Source: Candidatus Cryptobacteroides avicola | GTDB taxonomy: Bacteria; Bacteroidota; Bacteroidia; Bacteroidales; UBA932 | Length of the DNA: 47,821 nucleotides | Direction: 5' to 3' | Assembly: GCA_017695115.1 (NCBI GenBank) | Contig: JADILV010000003.1 | Span: 1-47,821 of the forward strand | Shown: piece after piece, positions 7,952 to 17,571 of the stretch | How positions within the stretch are numbered: position 1 is the stretch's first letter | Layout of the letters: each line of letters opens with the position of its first letter | The notes under the pieces: model-generated | Database searches by the model: none | What the model saw: the letters and a program-made list of their open reading frames with translations, nothing else | Told to the model about the DNA's origin: nothing | Translations under genes and position numbers: made by a program

Positions 7952-8008
7952 ATGATACTTGACAAACTGATAGCCGAAGACATTAACCGTCCCCATAATG
8001 TCAAATGA
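7952..8008 (+). other. 18-codon reading frame in the SusC 5' leader
   Basis: ATG at 7952 opens 18 codons (peptide starting MILDKLIAEDINRP) ending in TGA at 8006-8008, just downstream of the predicted promoter and 71 bp before SusC. It could be a leader peptide, the remnant of a lost gene start, or chance. No attenuator hairpin was seen next to it. There is no evidence that it is translated. Confidence 0.2.
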
Positions 8009-8079
8009 ATTCTGGATTGCTTTGTTAGTTGACTGTACCAAAACCTATTTTATAAATACACTAACTAAATTAACATTTT

Positions 8080-11000
8080 ATGAAGCAATTCTTTGTTCGC
8101 TTCAATGCGATTTGCCGCACTCTGCTTGTATTTGCGGCGACGTTGTGCGGAACAGCAGCTTTTGCTCAGACCGTTACGGTCAAAGGTAAAATCCTTGACT
8201 CTGACGGACTCCCTCTTCCGGGAGCTGCTGCACTCATAGTAGGCACGACACAAGGTACCATTTCAGATGAAAACGGAGATTTCAGCTTTGAAGTAAATTC
8301 AGGAGCTACCGTAGAAATCTCATGTCTGGGTTTCGTATCGCAGACAATCACAGTGGGGGGGCAGATATGGATGTTACCATCACTCTGCAGCCCGACACAC
8401 AGCTTCTTGACGAGGTAGTGGTCACTGCCCTCGGTATTACCAGGGAAGAAAAGACCCTCGGATATGCACTCCAGGAAGTAAACGGAGAGTCCTTGCTCGA
8501 ATCGAGGGAAACAAACATCGCTAATGCCCTTACCGGTAAGGTAGCCGGTGTCCAGATCATCCGATCCAGCGGCGGTCCCGGTTCTTCCTCCAAAATCCAG
8601 CTCCGAGGCAACAACTCCCTTACAGGTCTCAACCAGCCTCTCATCGTTATCGACGGTACACCGATGGATAACTTCATCGGAGCCTCCAACAACGACTTCT
8701 GGAACCCTTCGGCCGATATGGGTAACGGTCTGCAGGATATCAACCCTGAGGACGTAGAGTCTATGTCAGTCCTCAAAGGTGCATCTGCAGCGGCCCTTTA
8801 CGGTTCACGTGCAGGTAACGGTGTCATCCTCATTACTACGAAGAAAGGTAAAAAGAACGAGGGTATCGGTATTACGGTCTCACAGACAGTCAGTGCCACT
8901 ACCACTTTCATGCGCCCTGATTACCAGACGACTTACGGTCAGGGCTCTCTCGGAAACTACAATGCCCAGTCATCATCAAGCTGGGGTCCTCAGATTACCG
9001 GCCAGACTTATACCAAATGGGACGGGACTGAAGGTACAATGCAGTTCTACGACAATCTCGAGAACTTCCTACGGACAGGTATCAACTCCACTACCAATGT
9101 CACTCTTTCTCAGCAGTACGGAAAAACAGGAGTCTATGCATCTGCCACGCATACGATCGATAACGGCGTTCAGCCTGAGGCAAGCCTGAAGAGGACCAAC
9201 CTCATGCTTCGCGCAACATCCACTTTCGGCAAGAACGACCGCTGGAGTTTTGACGGCAAGATACAGTATATCAAGGCTACAGCCCATAACCGTCCTATTT
9301 CCGGTAACAATGCATCCAACTCTTCACTCTCGATGTATACTTTCCCTACTACTCTTGATATCAGGGATTTCAAGGCAGCTACGGATGCAAACGGCGATAT
9401 GTTCTGGTACAATCCTGACGGAAACAACCTTTATTGGCTTGCAAAATACAACCAGAACGAGGATACACGTGACCGTTTCCTCATGAATGCAAGTCTCAAA
9501 TACAAGTTCACAGACTGGCTGAACGCTGAGATCCGTGCCGGCAGCGATATGTACTTTACCGAGACTACCACTCATGTATACGGCGGTAACAGCCTGCTTG
9601 CGGAAGGTACAGGTTCCTACTCGATAGGCGAAAGCCGTTTCTATGAGAACAACTTCTCATTCCTCGTATCTGCCCAGAAGGACAATATTTTCGGCGAATG
9701 GGGCGGCAGCGTCACTTTCGGCGGTAACCTCATGGACAGGATGAACAGAGGTGTTACAGGAAGTGTGAACCCTCTGAATATCCGTGATTTGTTCTCACTC
9801 GGAAACGGTGTTTCCAAGCCAAATGTATCAGAGAGTTTCTCACGCCGCAAGATGAACTCGCTCTACGGTACTCTCCAGATCAACTACGGCGGATTCATCT
9901 TCCTCGACGGAACATTCAGAAATGACTGGACTTCTACACTTTCTCCTGAAAACAGCTCATTCTTCTATCCTTCCGTATCGCTTTCATGGGTAATCAGCGA
10001 CATGGTCAACAAGTATTGGTCTATGCCTGACTGGTTCACATACGCAAAAGTACGTGCTTCATACGCCCAGGTAGGTAACGATATGGACCCTTACCAGCTG
10101 TATAATACCTATTCTGTCGGAACCGACCCTAACGGAAACCCTACGGCCAATGTAGGAACCACACTTTATGATGCCAACGTAAAGAACGAGCTCATCAGCT
10201 CATGGGAGACAGGTCTCGAAGCAAGATTCTTCGACAACAGGCTGGGACTCGACTTCACATATTACAAGTCGAACGCTACCAACCAGCTGATCAACCTTCC
10301 TCTCAACTCGCTTTCTGGGTACCAGAACAAGAAGATCAACGCAGGTAATATCCAGAATGAAGGTGTCGAAATCATGCTCAACGCTACTCCGGTGATGACC
10401 AAGGAATTCACTTGGGACATGATGCTCAATTTCTCTCACAACAAGAATAGCATTCTCGAACTTGCCGACGGTGTGCAGCGCTACTCTCTCGGAGGTTACG
10501 ACAACCTACAGATATATGCACAGGTAGGCGGTGACTATGGTGAAATCTGGGGAACCAAATTCCAGAGAGTGGACGATCCGGACAGCCCTTATGACGGCCA
10601 GATCATAGTGGATGCGGAAGGTCTTCCTCTTGCGACTTCTTCAGCTGAAAAGATCGGTACGCAGCAGGCTACCGCAAATATGGGCTGGACCAACAGCTTC
10701 TCATGGAAAGGATTCAGTCTTTCTTTCCAGATCGATGCACGTATCGGCGGACAGATCTTCTCTGGTACACAGCAGATGATGCAGCGCTCCGGTAACGCTC
10801 TCTGCACGGTCGGAAGCGACGGTCTCCGTGAGAATTTCGTAGTGAAGGGCGTGCAGCAGACCGAGAACGGATATGTTGAAAACACTGTTCCTGTATCATA
10901 TCAGAACTACTGGACAGCAATAGCAGGCCGTGGAGGTAACCTCGGTATAGGTGAGGCCAACCTTTACGACGCTACCAACGTACGTCTCCGTAACCTTGCA

Positions 11001-11219
11001 CTTTCTTACTCATTCCCTAAGAAACTTCTGCAGAGGTCTAAAGTCCTCCAGAGTGTCAAGCTCGGGTTCTCTGTCACCAATGTCTGCATGATCTACAGTG
11101 CGATGGACGGAATCGATCCTGAGTCAGTGTTCGCTACTTCTACAAATGCCGTGGGATTCGAGTACGGTAGTACTCCTACATCACGCTGCTTTGTATTCAA
11201 TGTTTCATTCGGATTCTAA
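8080..11219 (+). pseudogene. SusC-like TonB-dependent receptor, frameshifted at a G7 run
   Basis: This is an outer-membrane TonB-dependent glycan importer of about 1,046 codons, in two frames. The first part (8080-8361) encodes a signal peptide ending AFA-Q and the carboxypeptidase-regulatory-like N-terminal domain. That frame runs out soon after GTG-GGG-GGG at 8353-8361. The second frame, open to 11219, continues the same protein from GADMDVTITLQPD, then the LDEVVVTALG start of the plug domain, and a full beta-barrel ending in FNVSFGF. The junction is the homopolymer G7 at 8355-8361; eight G would restore one continuous frame. The break lies between signal peptide and plug, so no exported receptor is made as sequenced. 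Codon use is strongly biased, as in highly expressed genes, and no other damage is seen. Phase variation, recent mutation or a sequencing slip are all possible. It is followed 14 bp later by its SusD partner. Confidence 0.9.
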
Positions 11220-11233
11220 ACAAGATAAACACA

Positions 11234-13315
11234 ATGAAAAATATATTAAGAATACTTTCTGTAGGTGCATTTGCCGTAGCTTTTGCAGGATGTGCTGACT
11301 TCGAAGAGATCAACCAGGATCCGCAGGCTACAGACGCATCTAAAGTCGAGCCTTATTATGCGCTTAACAAATCGATAATGCAGGCTCAGCAGAATCCTGA
11401 TACCGGAGAGCGTCTGTTTGTCATCAACTGGGCTTCCCTTGCACGCCAGGACGGTGAGGACGGCTACGGTACGGCTGTAGGCCAGTATAATGACGACCAT
11501 ACAGTGAATTGCTACAACTACATGTGCAATGCCATCAAGTATGTTGTAGATGCTATCGACCTTTGCGATATCCATCTTGCCGACGAGAACATCGGCGAAC
11601 ATGACAGCCAGTTCCTCCCTAATGTGAAATCATTCGCCCGTATCTGGAAGGTATATGTCATGACTGAGTTCGTGGATTCTTTCGGACCTATGCCTATCGA
11701 AGGTTTTAAGGGTATGAATCCGGAATTCAACAGCGTGAAGGATGTGTACTATTACTTCTATGACGAGTTGAGAGACGCTATTTCACAGATCAACGTCAAT
11801 GTTCAGCCTACAGAGGCTGAAATGAAATGCGACCCTTCCTATTCATATGATGCATCGAAGTGGAAAGCATATGGAATCTCGCTGTGGATGCGCCTCGCAA
11901 TGAGACTTTCGGAAGTCGACCATGAAAAGGCCAGGGCCGAGTTCGAGGCTGCTGTCGCTGCCGGTGACGGTATCCTTACCGCAGACCAGATTTTCGGAGT
12001 GCAGGAAAAGTCCGGATGGGACGACCTTTCCGGCGTGATGAGCCGCACATGGGACTGGCAGACACTTTCTTCTACAGTGGCCAACCTGATGATGAACCTC
12101 GGTACACCATCGCTGGATGCCCTTAAGGACCCGGGAAAAGTTCTTTATTCCGCCCCTGATGTAAAGCGCTATGAGCCTTATGTGAAGGATTCGGATACTT
12201 ATCTCGGCAAGAGGTTCGAAGATTTCTACAGCGGTGCTACAGACAATCCTACCAAGCAGTTCTTCTTCGACGGCCTTCCTTCCACTCTCGACCCTCGTGC
12301 ATTTGTGTACTTCACCCTTCCTGGTGACTATTCAAACAGGATTGAGACCGGTTATGCCACTTTCCCTGGTGCAGTAAACGCATACCAGATTACAGGTATG
12401 TTTGCAAAAAATGAATCTACGGAAGAGGTCACAATGATTCCTGAGACTGAAACGGATGCCACATATTCCTGGAACGGCCTTCCTGCCGGTTGGACCCAGG
12501 ACGATTATCTGGATCTGAACGGTCTTGTAAACGGTCAGATGCAGGAGATTCCGAATCCTGACTATGACCCGTCTGTCCCTGATTCCGAACCGACAATAAA
12601 AACTACTTTGTCCGGTTACGGCGGAACATATCCTCAGCTTGCGGAGAAATACAGGAACAATACCCAGAAACGTGTATTCTTCGGTCCTTGGGAGACATAT
12701 TTCCTGCTGGCCGAGGCTGCCCTTTACAACTGGAATGTAGGTATAAGTGCTCAGGAAGCATACGAAGCAGGTATCAAGGCAAGTCTTGACTATACCGGTA
12801 TGGGTGCGCTGTATTCAGATTATATTGCGTCAACTTCATACAACAGGGTAGGTACAAGTGTAAACTGGGACCACACGGACGAGCCGGCTTCTGTTACCAT
12901 GACTTATTATGACGGTATGACAGGAAAGAAAGGTGAATGGACATACAATTATCCAAATCCTGCCAATATCCTGTATAAAGGAAAGGTGCTCAACGACCAC
13001 CTCACAAAGATCATTACACAGAAGTACATAGCCAATACTCCTTGGCTGCCTCTTGAGAATCTTTGCGATCACAGCCGTCTCGGTCTTCCGTTCTGGGATA
13101 TTCCGGCAAGTTCAAGGCTTCTTCCTTACATGCCTGAGTATACTCTGACTTCTTATGAAGACGCACAGAAACCTGGATATTTCGCACAGCGAATGGTATA
13201 TCCTTCATCATTGAGGAATGCCGACCCTGCAGGATATGAAACTGCAGTCGAACTCCTCGGAGGAGATGACAGCCGTGTCACTCCTCTGTGGTGGGCTATC
13301 GGAGGTCATGAATAG
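11234..13315 (+). CDS. SusD-like surface glycan-binding lipoprotein
   Basis: A protein of 693 residues with a lipoprotein signal peptide (VAFAGC, Cys20), followed by the conserved SusD-type opening DFEEINQDPQ. It resembles the SusD/RagB superfamily (SusD-like 2 group). This is the lid protein that sits on the SusC barrel and captures oligosaccharides at the cell surface. The helical repeats and the C-terminal RLPYPxxE-like segment, here PASSRLLPYMPEYTLTSYEDAQ, fit the family. It is longer than typical members (about 500-550). It begins 14 bp after SusC and is followed by a strong terminator. If the SusC break is real, this gene is an orphan partner. Confidence 0.9.
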   Translation: MKNILRILSVGAFAVAFAGCADFEEINQDPQATDASKVEPYYALNKSIMQAQQNPDTGERLFVINWASLARQDGEDGYGTAVGQYNDDHTVNCYNYMCNAIKYVVDAIDLCDIHLADENIGEHDSQFLPNVKSFARIWKVYVMTEFVDSFGPMPIEGFKGMNPEFNSVKDVYYYFYDELRDAISQINVNVQPTEAEMKCDPSYSYDASKWKAYGISLWMRLAMRLSEVDHEKARAEFEAAVAAGDGILTADQIFGVQEKSGWDDLSGVMSRTWDWQTLSSTVANLMMNLGTPSLDALKDPGKVLYSAPDVKRYEPYVKDSDTYLGKRFEDFYSGATDNPTKQFFFDGLPSTLDPRAFVYFTLPGDYSNRIETGYATFPGAVNAYQITGMFAKNESTEEVTMIPETETDATYSWNGLPAGWTQDDYLDLNGLVNGQMQEIPNPDYDPSVPDSEPTIKTTLSGYGGTYPQLAEKYRNNTQKRVFFGPWETYFLLAEAALYNWNVGISAQEAYEAGIKASLDYTGMGALYSDYIASTSYNRVGTSVNWDHTDEPASVTMTYYDGMTGKKGEWTYNYPNPANILYKGKVLNDHLTKIITQKYIANTPWLPLENLCDHSRLGLPFWDIPASSRLLPYMPEYTLTSYEDAQKPGYFAQRMVYPSSLRNADPAGYETAVELLGGDDSRVTPLWWAIGGHE

Positions 13316-13345
13316 CATTACGGCTATATTCTGAAATTCTTTATC

Positions 13346-13380
13346 GGTCATCCCGGTGCTGTATCGGGATGGCCGTTTTT
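13346..13380 (+). terminator. Rho-independent terminator after SusD
   Basis: GGTCATCCCG (13346-13355) pairs with CGGGATGGCC (13365-13374), one G-T wobble in 10 bp, around a 9-nt loop, followed by GTTTTT. It lies 30 bp after the SusD stop and separates SusC/D from the glycosidase genes. Confidence 0.85.
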
Positions 13381-13394
13381 ATAAAAGAAAAGTT

Positions 13395-13402
13395 TATCTT
13401 TG
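13395..13402 (+). promoter_or_regulatory. -7 promoter box for the fucosidase operon
   Basis: TATCTTTG is an exact TAnnTTTG box, 28 bp before the ATG at 13431 and just after the SusD terminator. No clear TTTG at -33. It argues that the glycosidases have their own promoter, and that the true start is the ATG at 13431 rather than any upstream in-frame codon. Confidence 0.55.
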
Positions 13403-13430
13403 TAAGGTCTATTGTAAAATTCAACCACAT

Positions 13431-14783
13431 ATGAAATTCGGAAATATTTTATTGGCCTCTCTGGCTTTGGTGCCGATGATGTCATTGCCTCTGGATGCGG
13501 AGACTCCTGAGCAGAAGGCCGAACGTATGGAATGGTTTTCGAGGGCGAAACTCGGGATTTTCATCCATTGGGGAATCTATTCCAAGGGAGAGACTTCGGA
13601 AAGCTGGGCTTTCCACAACGGGACTATTTCCATCGAGGATTACATGAAGCAGCGTGAGGCTTTTACTGCTGCAAATTATGATCCTGCATATTGGGCCCGT
13701 CTTATAAAGGAGAGCGGCGCCCGGTATACGGTCATTACCACCAAACACCATGACGGATTCGCCCTTTGGGACACAAAGGCAGGCGATGACAGTGCCGTAA
13801 AGAATTCGCCTGCAGGCCGGGATGTCCTGGCTCCTTTTGCGGAAGAGGTGCGGAAACAGGGGCTGAAACTCGGTTTCTATTTTTCCCTTATAGACTGGCC
13901 GAGAGATGATTATCCGATTATCTACCGTAACGGGCCGGCCAAATACGACATCCATAAGGAACCGAAGAGGTGGCAGCATTTCGTGGATTTCAATTTTGCA
14001 CAGTTGCGGGAGCTGAATGCCTGGAAACCTGACCTTTACTGGTTCGACGGAGACTGGGAGCAGACTGCCGGGGACTGGAGGGCCAAGGAGATAGTGGAGA
14101 TGCTCCGGGAGACCAATCCGGGGGTCATCGTGAATTCACGCATACAGGGTTACGGAGACTATGCTACGCCTGAACTCGGAGTCCCTGTCACCCGTCCTGA
14201 ATCCCAGTGGTGGGAGACCTGCATGACCATGAACGATTCATGGGGCTACAGGATCAGTGATACCGACTATAAAAGCGATATGGTCCTTCTTCGCATGCTC
14301 GTGGACTGCATCAGTCTCGGAGGGAACCTTCTCCTTGATATCGGTCCGAGGGCTGACGGGACTATCCCTGACGAGCAGGTGGCCATCCTGAAAGAGTTCG
14401 GAAGATGGACTTCAAAACATGCCGAGGCCATCTATGATACGAAGGCGGGAATCCCTGCCGGACACGTACAGGCCTATACTTCCCTGAGCCTTGACAGCAA
14501 GACCCTTTACCTTTATCTTCCTTACAGACCGAACGAGAGCATCGAACTAAAAGGGCTGAAGAGCCGCATCAAGGACATAAGGGTGGTCGGCAGCGACGTG
14601 AAGCTCGACTGGGTGCGCTATAACGACATTTCATGGAGCGAGGTGCCAGGCGTTTGCTATATCGATGTTCCAGAGGATGTCCTGGACGAAAAGATCACTG
14701 TCCTTGCGGTCGATCTTGAAGAACCTCTCGTGCTTTACCGCGGTTCAGGCCAGGTGCTCAGTTTCAATGATTACGACGACTGA
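13431..14783 (+). CDS. GH29 alpha-L-fucosidase
   Basis: A protein of 450 residues with a signal peptide (to about residue 23), predicted periplasmic or surface. It cleaves terminal alpha-L-fucose from glycans. The GH29 signature is clear: GIFIHWGIYS (42-51), TTKHHDGFALWDT (103-115) with the paired histidines of the fucose pocket, and PDLYWFDGD (200-208) whose Asp206 in WFDG is the family nucleophile. The length covers the catalytic barrel plus a small C-terminal beta domain. It is the first of two glycosidase genes behind the SusC/D pair, so the locus target is likely a fucosylated host or plant glycan; that target is inference. Confidence 0.93.
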   Translation: MKFGNILLASLALVPMMSLPLDAETPEQKAERMEWFSRAKLGIFIHWGIYSKGETSESWAFHNGTISIEDYMKQREAFTAANYDPAYWARLIKESGARYTVITTKHHDGFALWDTKAGDDSAVKNSPAGRDVLAPFAEEVRKQGLKLGFYFSLIDWPRDDYPIIYRNGPAKYDIHKEPKRWQHFVDFNFAQLRELNAWKPDLYWFDGDWEQTAGDWRAKEIVEMLRETNPGVIVNSRIQGYGDYATPELGVPVTRPESQWWETCMTMNDSWGYRISDTDYKSDMVLLRMLVDCISLGGNLLLDIGPRADGTIPDEQVAILKEFGRWTSKHAEAIYDTKAGIPAGHVQAYTSLSLDSKTLYLYLPYRPNESIELKGLKSRIKDIRVVGSDVKLDWVRYNDISWSEVPGVCYIDVPEDVLDEKITVLAVDLEEPLVLYRGSGQVLSFNDYDD

Positions 14784-14789
14784 TTCTAT

Positions 14790-14820
14790 AATGTCATTTC
14801 GAGCGAAGTCGAGAAATCTG
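14790..14820. repeat. TGTCATTTCGA-type intergenic repeat
   Basis: TGTCATTTCGAGCGAAG followed by TCGAGAAATCT lies between the fucosidase stop and the next start. It is related to the heads at 7757 and 7781. It keeps an open frame upstream of the next gene, which can mislead start prediction. Confidence 0.6.
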
Positions 14821-14844
14821 TTATTAAAATCAATTTTGTCATCA

Positions 14845-16887
14845 ATGAAGAAAATATTATTGTTTGTTACGGCGCTGTGCCTTTCGGCACTTGCATCCGG
14901 CCAGCCTCTGTACGAGCGCTACAAGGCCGTTCTGACTGAACCGCGCAGCTATGACTGTTTCCGTACGGTTGATCCGATCAGGATAGACGGCAAACTCAAA
15001 GAAGATTCATGGCTTCGCGCCAGGCCGACCGAGGCATTCGTGGATATCAGAGGCGAAGGCTATCCAGAACCTTGCAAGGAGACCACTGTCAGAATGCTCT
15101 GGGATGACAACTATCTCTATATAGCTGCCACTCTGATGGAAGACAACATCGTTGCCAAACTGACACAGCGGGATACGATTATCTATCATGACAACGATTT
15201 CGAGGTTTTCCTCGATCCAGACGGGGACGGAATCCGCTATTTCGAGATAGAGAACAATGCAAGGGGAGTCATCTTCGACCTTACCCTTGACAAGCCTTAC
15301 CGCAGCGGAGGGTCGTTCTTCATTCCGTGGAACTGCGAAGGCCTTCAGCTCGCAGTAGGCTATGACGGAACCCTGAACAAGGAGAAGGATACCGACCGAA
15401 GCTGGACTGTCGAAATGGCCATACCGTTCGATGCACTTACCTGGAATTTCGATAACCCTAAAAAATATACTACCTGGAGAATCAATTTCTCCCGCGTTCA
15501 GCATTTAGTGAAGGGCCAGCCGGAAGAGAACTGGGTATGGTCTCCTACAGGACGCGTGGACATGCACATGCCTGACCGTTGGGGTTTCCTCAATTTCGTG
15601 GACGCACCGGCAGGGGCTCGCATGGCCGGCGGGCATACACTGGATATGGATGCCTACAAACTTCTTTGGGCGATGTTCTATGCCCAGCTGGACAACAAGG
15701 CTGCCAAAGGCAATTTCCTCCGCACCGTGGATGACTTTTTCCTTACCGATGCGGAACTCTCTTCGATAGGGCCGGACGACCGTATTTCCGTAGAGGGAAC
15801 CACTTCAAGTTTCCTGATAAAGATAACCCTTGCCGACAGGAAGGAGTATTACACTGTGGATCAGGACGGCAGGTTCTCCATAGGCAAAGTGGAGCCGAAG
15901 GTGGTAAAGAACTGGATGTGGATGAGGTTCAATCCGGAATGGAGCGACGACCAGTACAGGGAGCATTTCGCCAAGGTACACAGCTGCGGTATCAGCGGTA
16001 TCCTGTTCGAGGGATATGACGAGGATGTCTTCCGTATGTGCAAGGAGGCAGGTCTGGAGGCGCATTACTGGAAATGGACCATGAACAGGGCCGAGTGTCT
16101 TGAGACGCATCCTGACTGGTTCGCCGTGAACAGGAAAGGGGAGTCATGCTTCGACCATCCTGCGTATGTGGACTATTACAGGTTCCTCTGCCCTTCGCAT
16201 GAAGGCGTTGCCGAGTATCTGGCCGAGGATTATCTGAAACTGGCCAACCTTCCTTATGTGGACGGTATGCATCTGGATTACGTGCGTTTCCCGGATGTCA
16301 TCCTGCCTGTAAGCCTCTGGAAGAACTACGGTATCGAGCAGGTCCAGGAACTCCCTGAATATGATTTCTGCTACTGCGACGTTTGCCGCGAGAAATTCAA
16401 GGCCATGACCGGAAAAGACCCGCTCGAACTGAAGTATCCTATGGAAGACCAGTCATGGCTGAACTTCAGATATGACGCTATCACCCATGTGGTCAAGACC
16501 ATCACTGCCAAACTCAAGACAGAAGGGAAGACCCTTACGGCAGCCGTATTCCCTGGGCCGACGATGGCAAAGAGGATGGTCCGTCAGGACTGGGGCAACT
16601 GGCCTCTGGATGCTTATTTCCCGATGATCTACAACGGGTTCTACTATGAAGGTCCTGAGTGGGTAGGCCGTTCTGTAGCGGAGAGTGTCAAGGCTGTAGG
16701 CGGAAGGGCCTGCGTCTATGCCGGCCTTATGTTCCCTGACATCAAGGGCGATGATTTTGAGAAAGCCATTGACGCGGCCTACAGCAACGGGGCCAGCGGA
16801 GTCTCTTTCTTCGACGGTCCGGACTACGAGTATCTTGAAAGGCTGAAAGCCTATATGGACAGCCATAATATGGTTCCAGCCAATTAG
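14845..16887 (+). CDS. CBM9/DOMON domain plus GHL10-like glycosidase
   Basis: A protein of 680 residues with a signal peptide (to ASGQ near residue 20). Residues about 40-260 resemble a CBM9/DOMON carbohydrate-binding module (DGKLKEDSWLRARPTEAF, then WDDNYLYIAATLMEDNI). From about residue 350 there is a TIM-barrel of the glycoside-hydrolase-like 10 type, with HLDYVRFPD and later FPMIYNGFYYEG and GVSFFDGPDYE. A CYCDVCREKF cysteine motif is also present. The ATG at 14845 is chosen because it opens the signal peptide; the frame upstream runs through an intergenic repeat. It lies 61 bp after the fucosidase and is followed by a perfect terminator, so it closes the utilisation locus. The exact linkage it cleaves is unknown. 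Confidence 0.8.
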   Translation: MKKILLFVTALCLSALASGQPLYERYKAVLTEPRSYDCFRTVDPIRIDGKLKEDSWLRARPTEAFVDIRGEGYPEPCKETTVRMLWDDNYLYIAATLMEDNIVAKLTQRDTIIYHDNDFEVFLDPDGDGIRYFEIENNARGVIFDLTLDKPYRSGGSFFIPWNCEGLQLAVGYDGTLNKEKDTDRSWTVEMAIPFDALTWNFDNPKKYTTWRINFSRVQHLVKGQPEENWVWSPTGRVDMHMPDRWGFLNFVDAPAGARMAGGHTLDMDAYKLLWAMFYAQLDNKAAKGNFLRTVDDFFLTDAELSSIGPDDRISVEGTTSSFLIKITLADRKEYYTVDQDGRFSIGKVEPKVVKNWMWMRFNPEWSDDQYREHFAKVHSCGISGILFEGYDEDVFRMCKEAGLEAHYWKWTMNRAECLETHPDWFAVNRKGESCFDHPAYVDYYRFLCPSHEGVAEYLAEDYLKLANLPYVDGMHLDYVRFPDVILPVSLWKNYGIEQVQELPEYDFCYCDVCREKFKAMTGKDPLELKYPMEDQSWLNFRYDAITHVVKTITAKLKTEGKTLTAAVFPGPTMAKRMVRQDWGNWPLDAYFPMIYNGFYYEGPEWVGRSVAESVKAVGGRACVYAGLMFPDIKGDDFEKAIDAAYSNGASGVSFFDGPDYEYLERLKAYMDSHNMVPAN

Positions 16888-16909
16888 TCACTGCGGGCGG
16901 AATATGACT

Positions 16910-16945
16910 GCGGCTGACCCTTGCTTAATGGGTCAGCCGCTTTTT
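16910..16945 (+). terminator. Perfect rho-independent terminator closing the glycan locus
   Basis: GCGGCTGACCC (16910-16920) pairs with GGGTCAGCCGC (16930-16940), an 11-bp perfect stem with a 9-nt loop, followed by TTTTT. Confidence 0.95.
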
Positions 16946-17074
16946 GGTTCATTTAAGCTGTTTTGGATGGAGGGGGGGGATGTAACTCCTGTCATCTTTT
17001 ATCTGCCAGCCTGACGGACTGTTATTTCAGCGTTAGGCATTTCAATAAGTTGGGGAATGTACTGTTATTTTATT

Positions 17075-17082
17075 TATTTTTG
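17075..17082 (+). promoter_or_regulatory. -7 promoter box for guaD
   Basis: TATTTTTG, an exact TAnnTTTG box, 21 bp before the ATG at 17104. A TTG at 17050-17052 is a possible -33 element with a slightly long spacer. The gap from 16946 also carries a G8 run at 16972-16979 but no structure I can name. Confidence 0.5.
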
Positions 17083-17103
17083 CTTCTGGATTGATTTATT
17101 GTT

Positions 17104-17571
17104 ATGACAAGAGAAGAACTGATGCGGAAAGCCATAGAACTGTCTGTCAAGAATGTAGCGGAAGGTGGCGGGCCTTTCGGTGCGGTAATCGCGAAAGACG
17201 GGGAGATAATAGCTACAGGAGTGAACAGAGTGACGGCAGACCATGATCCGACGGCTCATGCCGAGGTCAGCGCAATAAGGGAGGCAGCCAGGAAACTGGG
17301 GACATTCGATTTGGGCGGCTGCGAGATCTATTCTTCATGCGAGCCTTGCCCCATGTGCCTGGGAGCCATATATTGGGCCCGTCTCGACAGGCTGTATTAC
17401 GGCAATGACAAGCACGATGCGGCGGCAATCGGTTTCGATGACGCCTTTATCTATAAAGAACTGGACCTTGAACCTGAAAACCGCCGCCTGGAATCGCAGA
17501 GACTGCTTTCCCGGGAGGCGATCAAAGCATTTGAGGCATGGCAGTCAAAGACTGACAAAACCGAATATTAA
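17104..17571 (+). CDS. guaD: Guanine deaminase (GuaD, cytidine-deaminase fold)
   Basis: A cytosolic enzyme of 155 residues that converts guanine to xanthine and ammonia. The zinc site is complete: HAE at 52-54 and PCPMC at 81-85 (Cys82, Cys85), with Glu54 as proton shuttle. It follows the Bacillus GuaD pattern closely: DPTAHAEVSAIR, SCEPCPMCLGAIYWAR, a GFDDAFIYKE segment and a TEY C-terminus. Those C-terminal features separate it from tRNA adenosine deaminase TadA. Full length. The stop codon overlaps by four bases, tail to tail, with the minus-strand gene that follows. Confidence 0.93.
   Translation: MTREELMRKAIELSVKNVAEGGGPFGAVIAKDGEIIATGVNRVTADHDPTAHAEVSAIREAARKLGTFDLGGCEIYSSCEPCPMCLGAIYWARLDRLYYGNDKHDAAAIGFDDAFIYKELDLEPENRRLESQRLLSREAIKAFEAWQSKTDKTEY

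Noticed and set aside
14665..14844. N-terminal extension of the CBM9/GHL10 protein
   Set aside because: It runs through the fucosidase 3' end and an intergenic repeat; the signal peptide begins at 14845.
16972..16979. Intergenic G8 run as a phase-variable promoter spacer for guaD
   Set aside because: It lies about 95 bp upstream of the -7 box, too far to alter promoter spacing.
16946..17103. Purine riboswitch before guaD
   Set aside because: No three-stem aptamer with conserved loop sequences could be recognised, and the predicted transcript start is only about 14 bp before the ATG.
17568..17571. Overlap of guaD and the exported protein as an annotation error
   Set aside because: Both stops fall in a shared TTAA and both proteins look complete; a four-base tail-to-tail overlap is normal.
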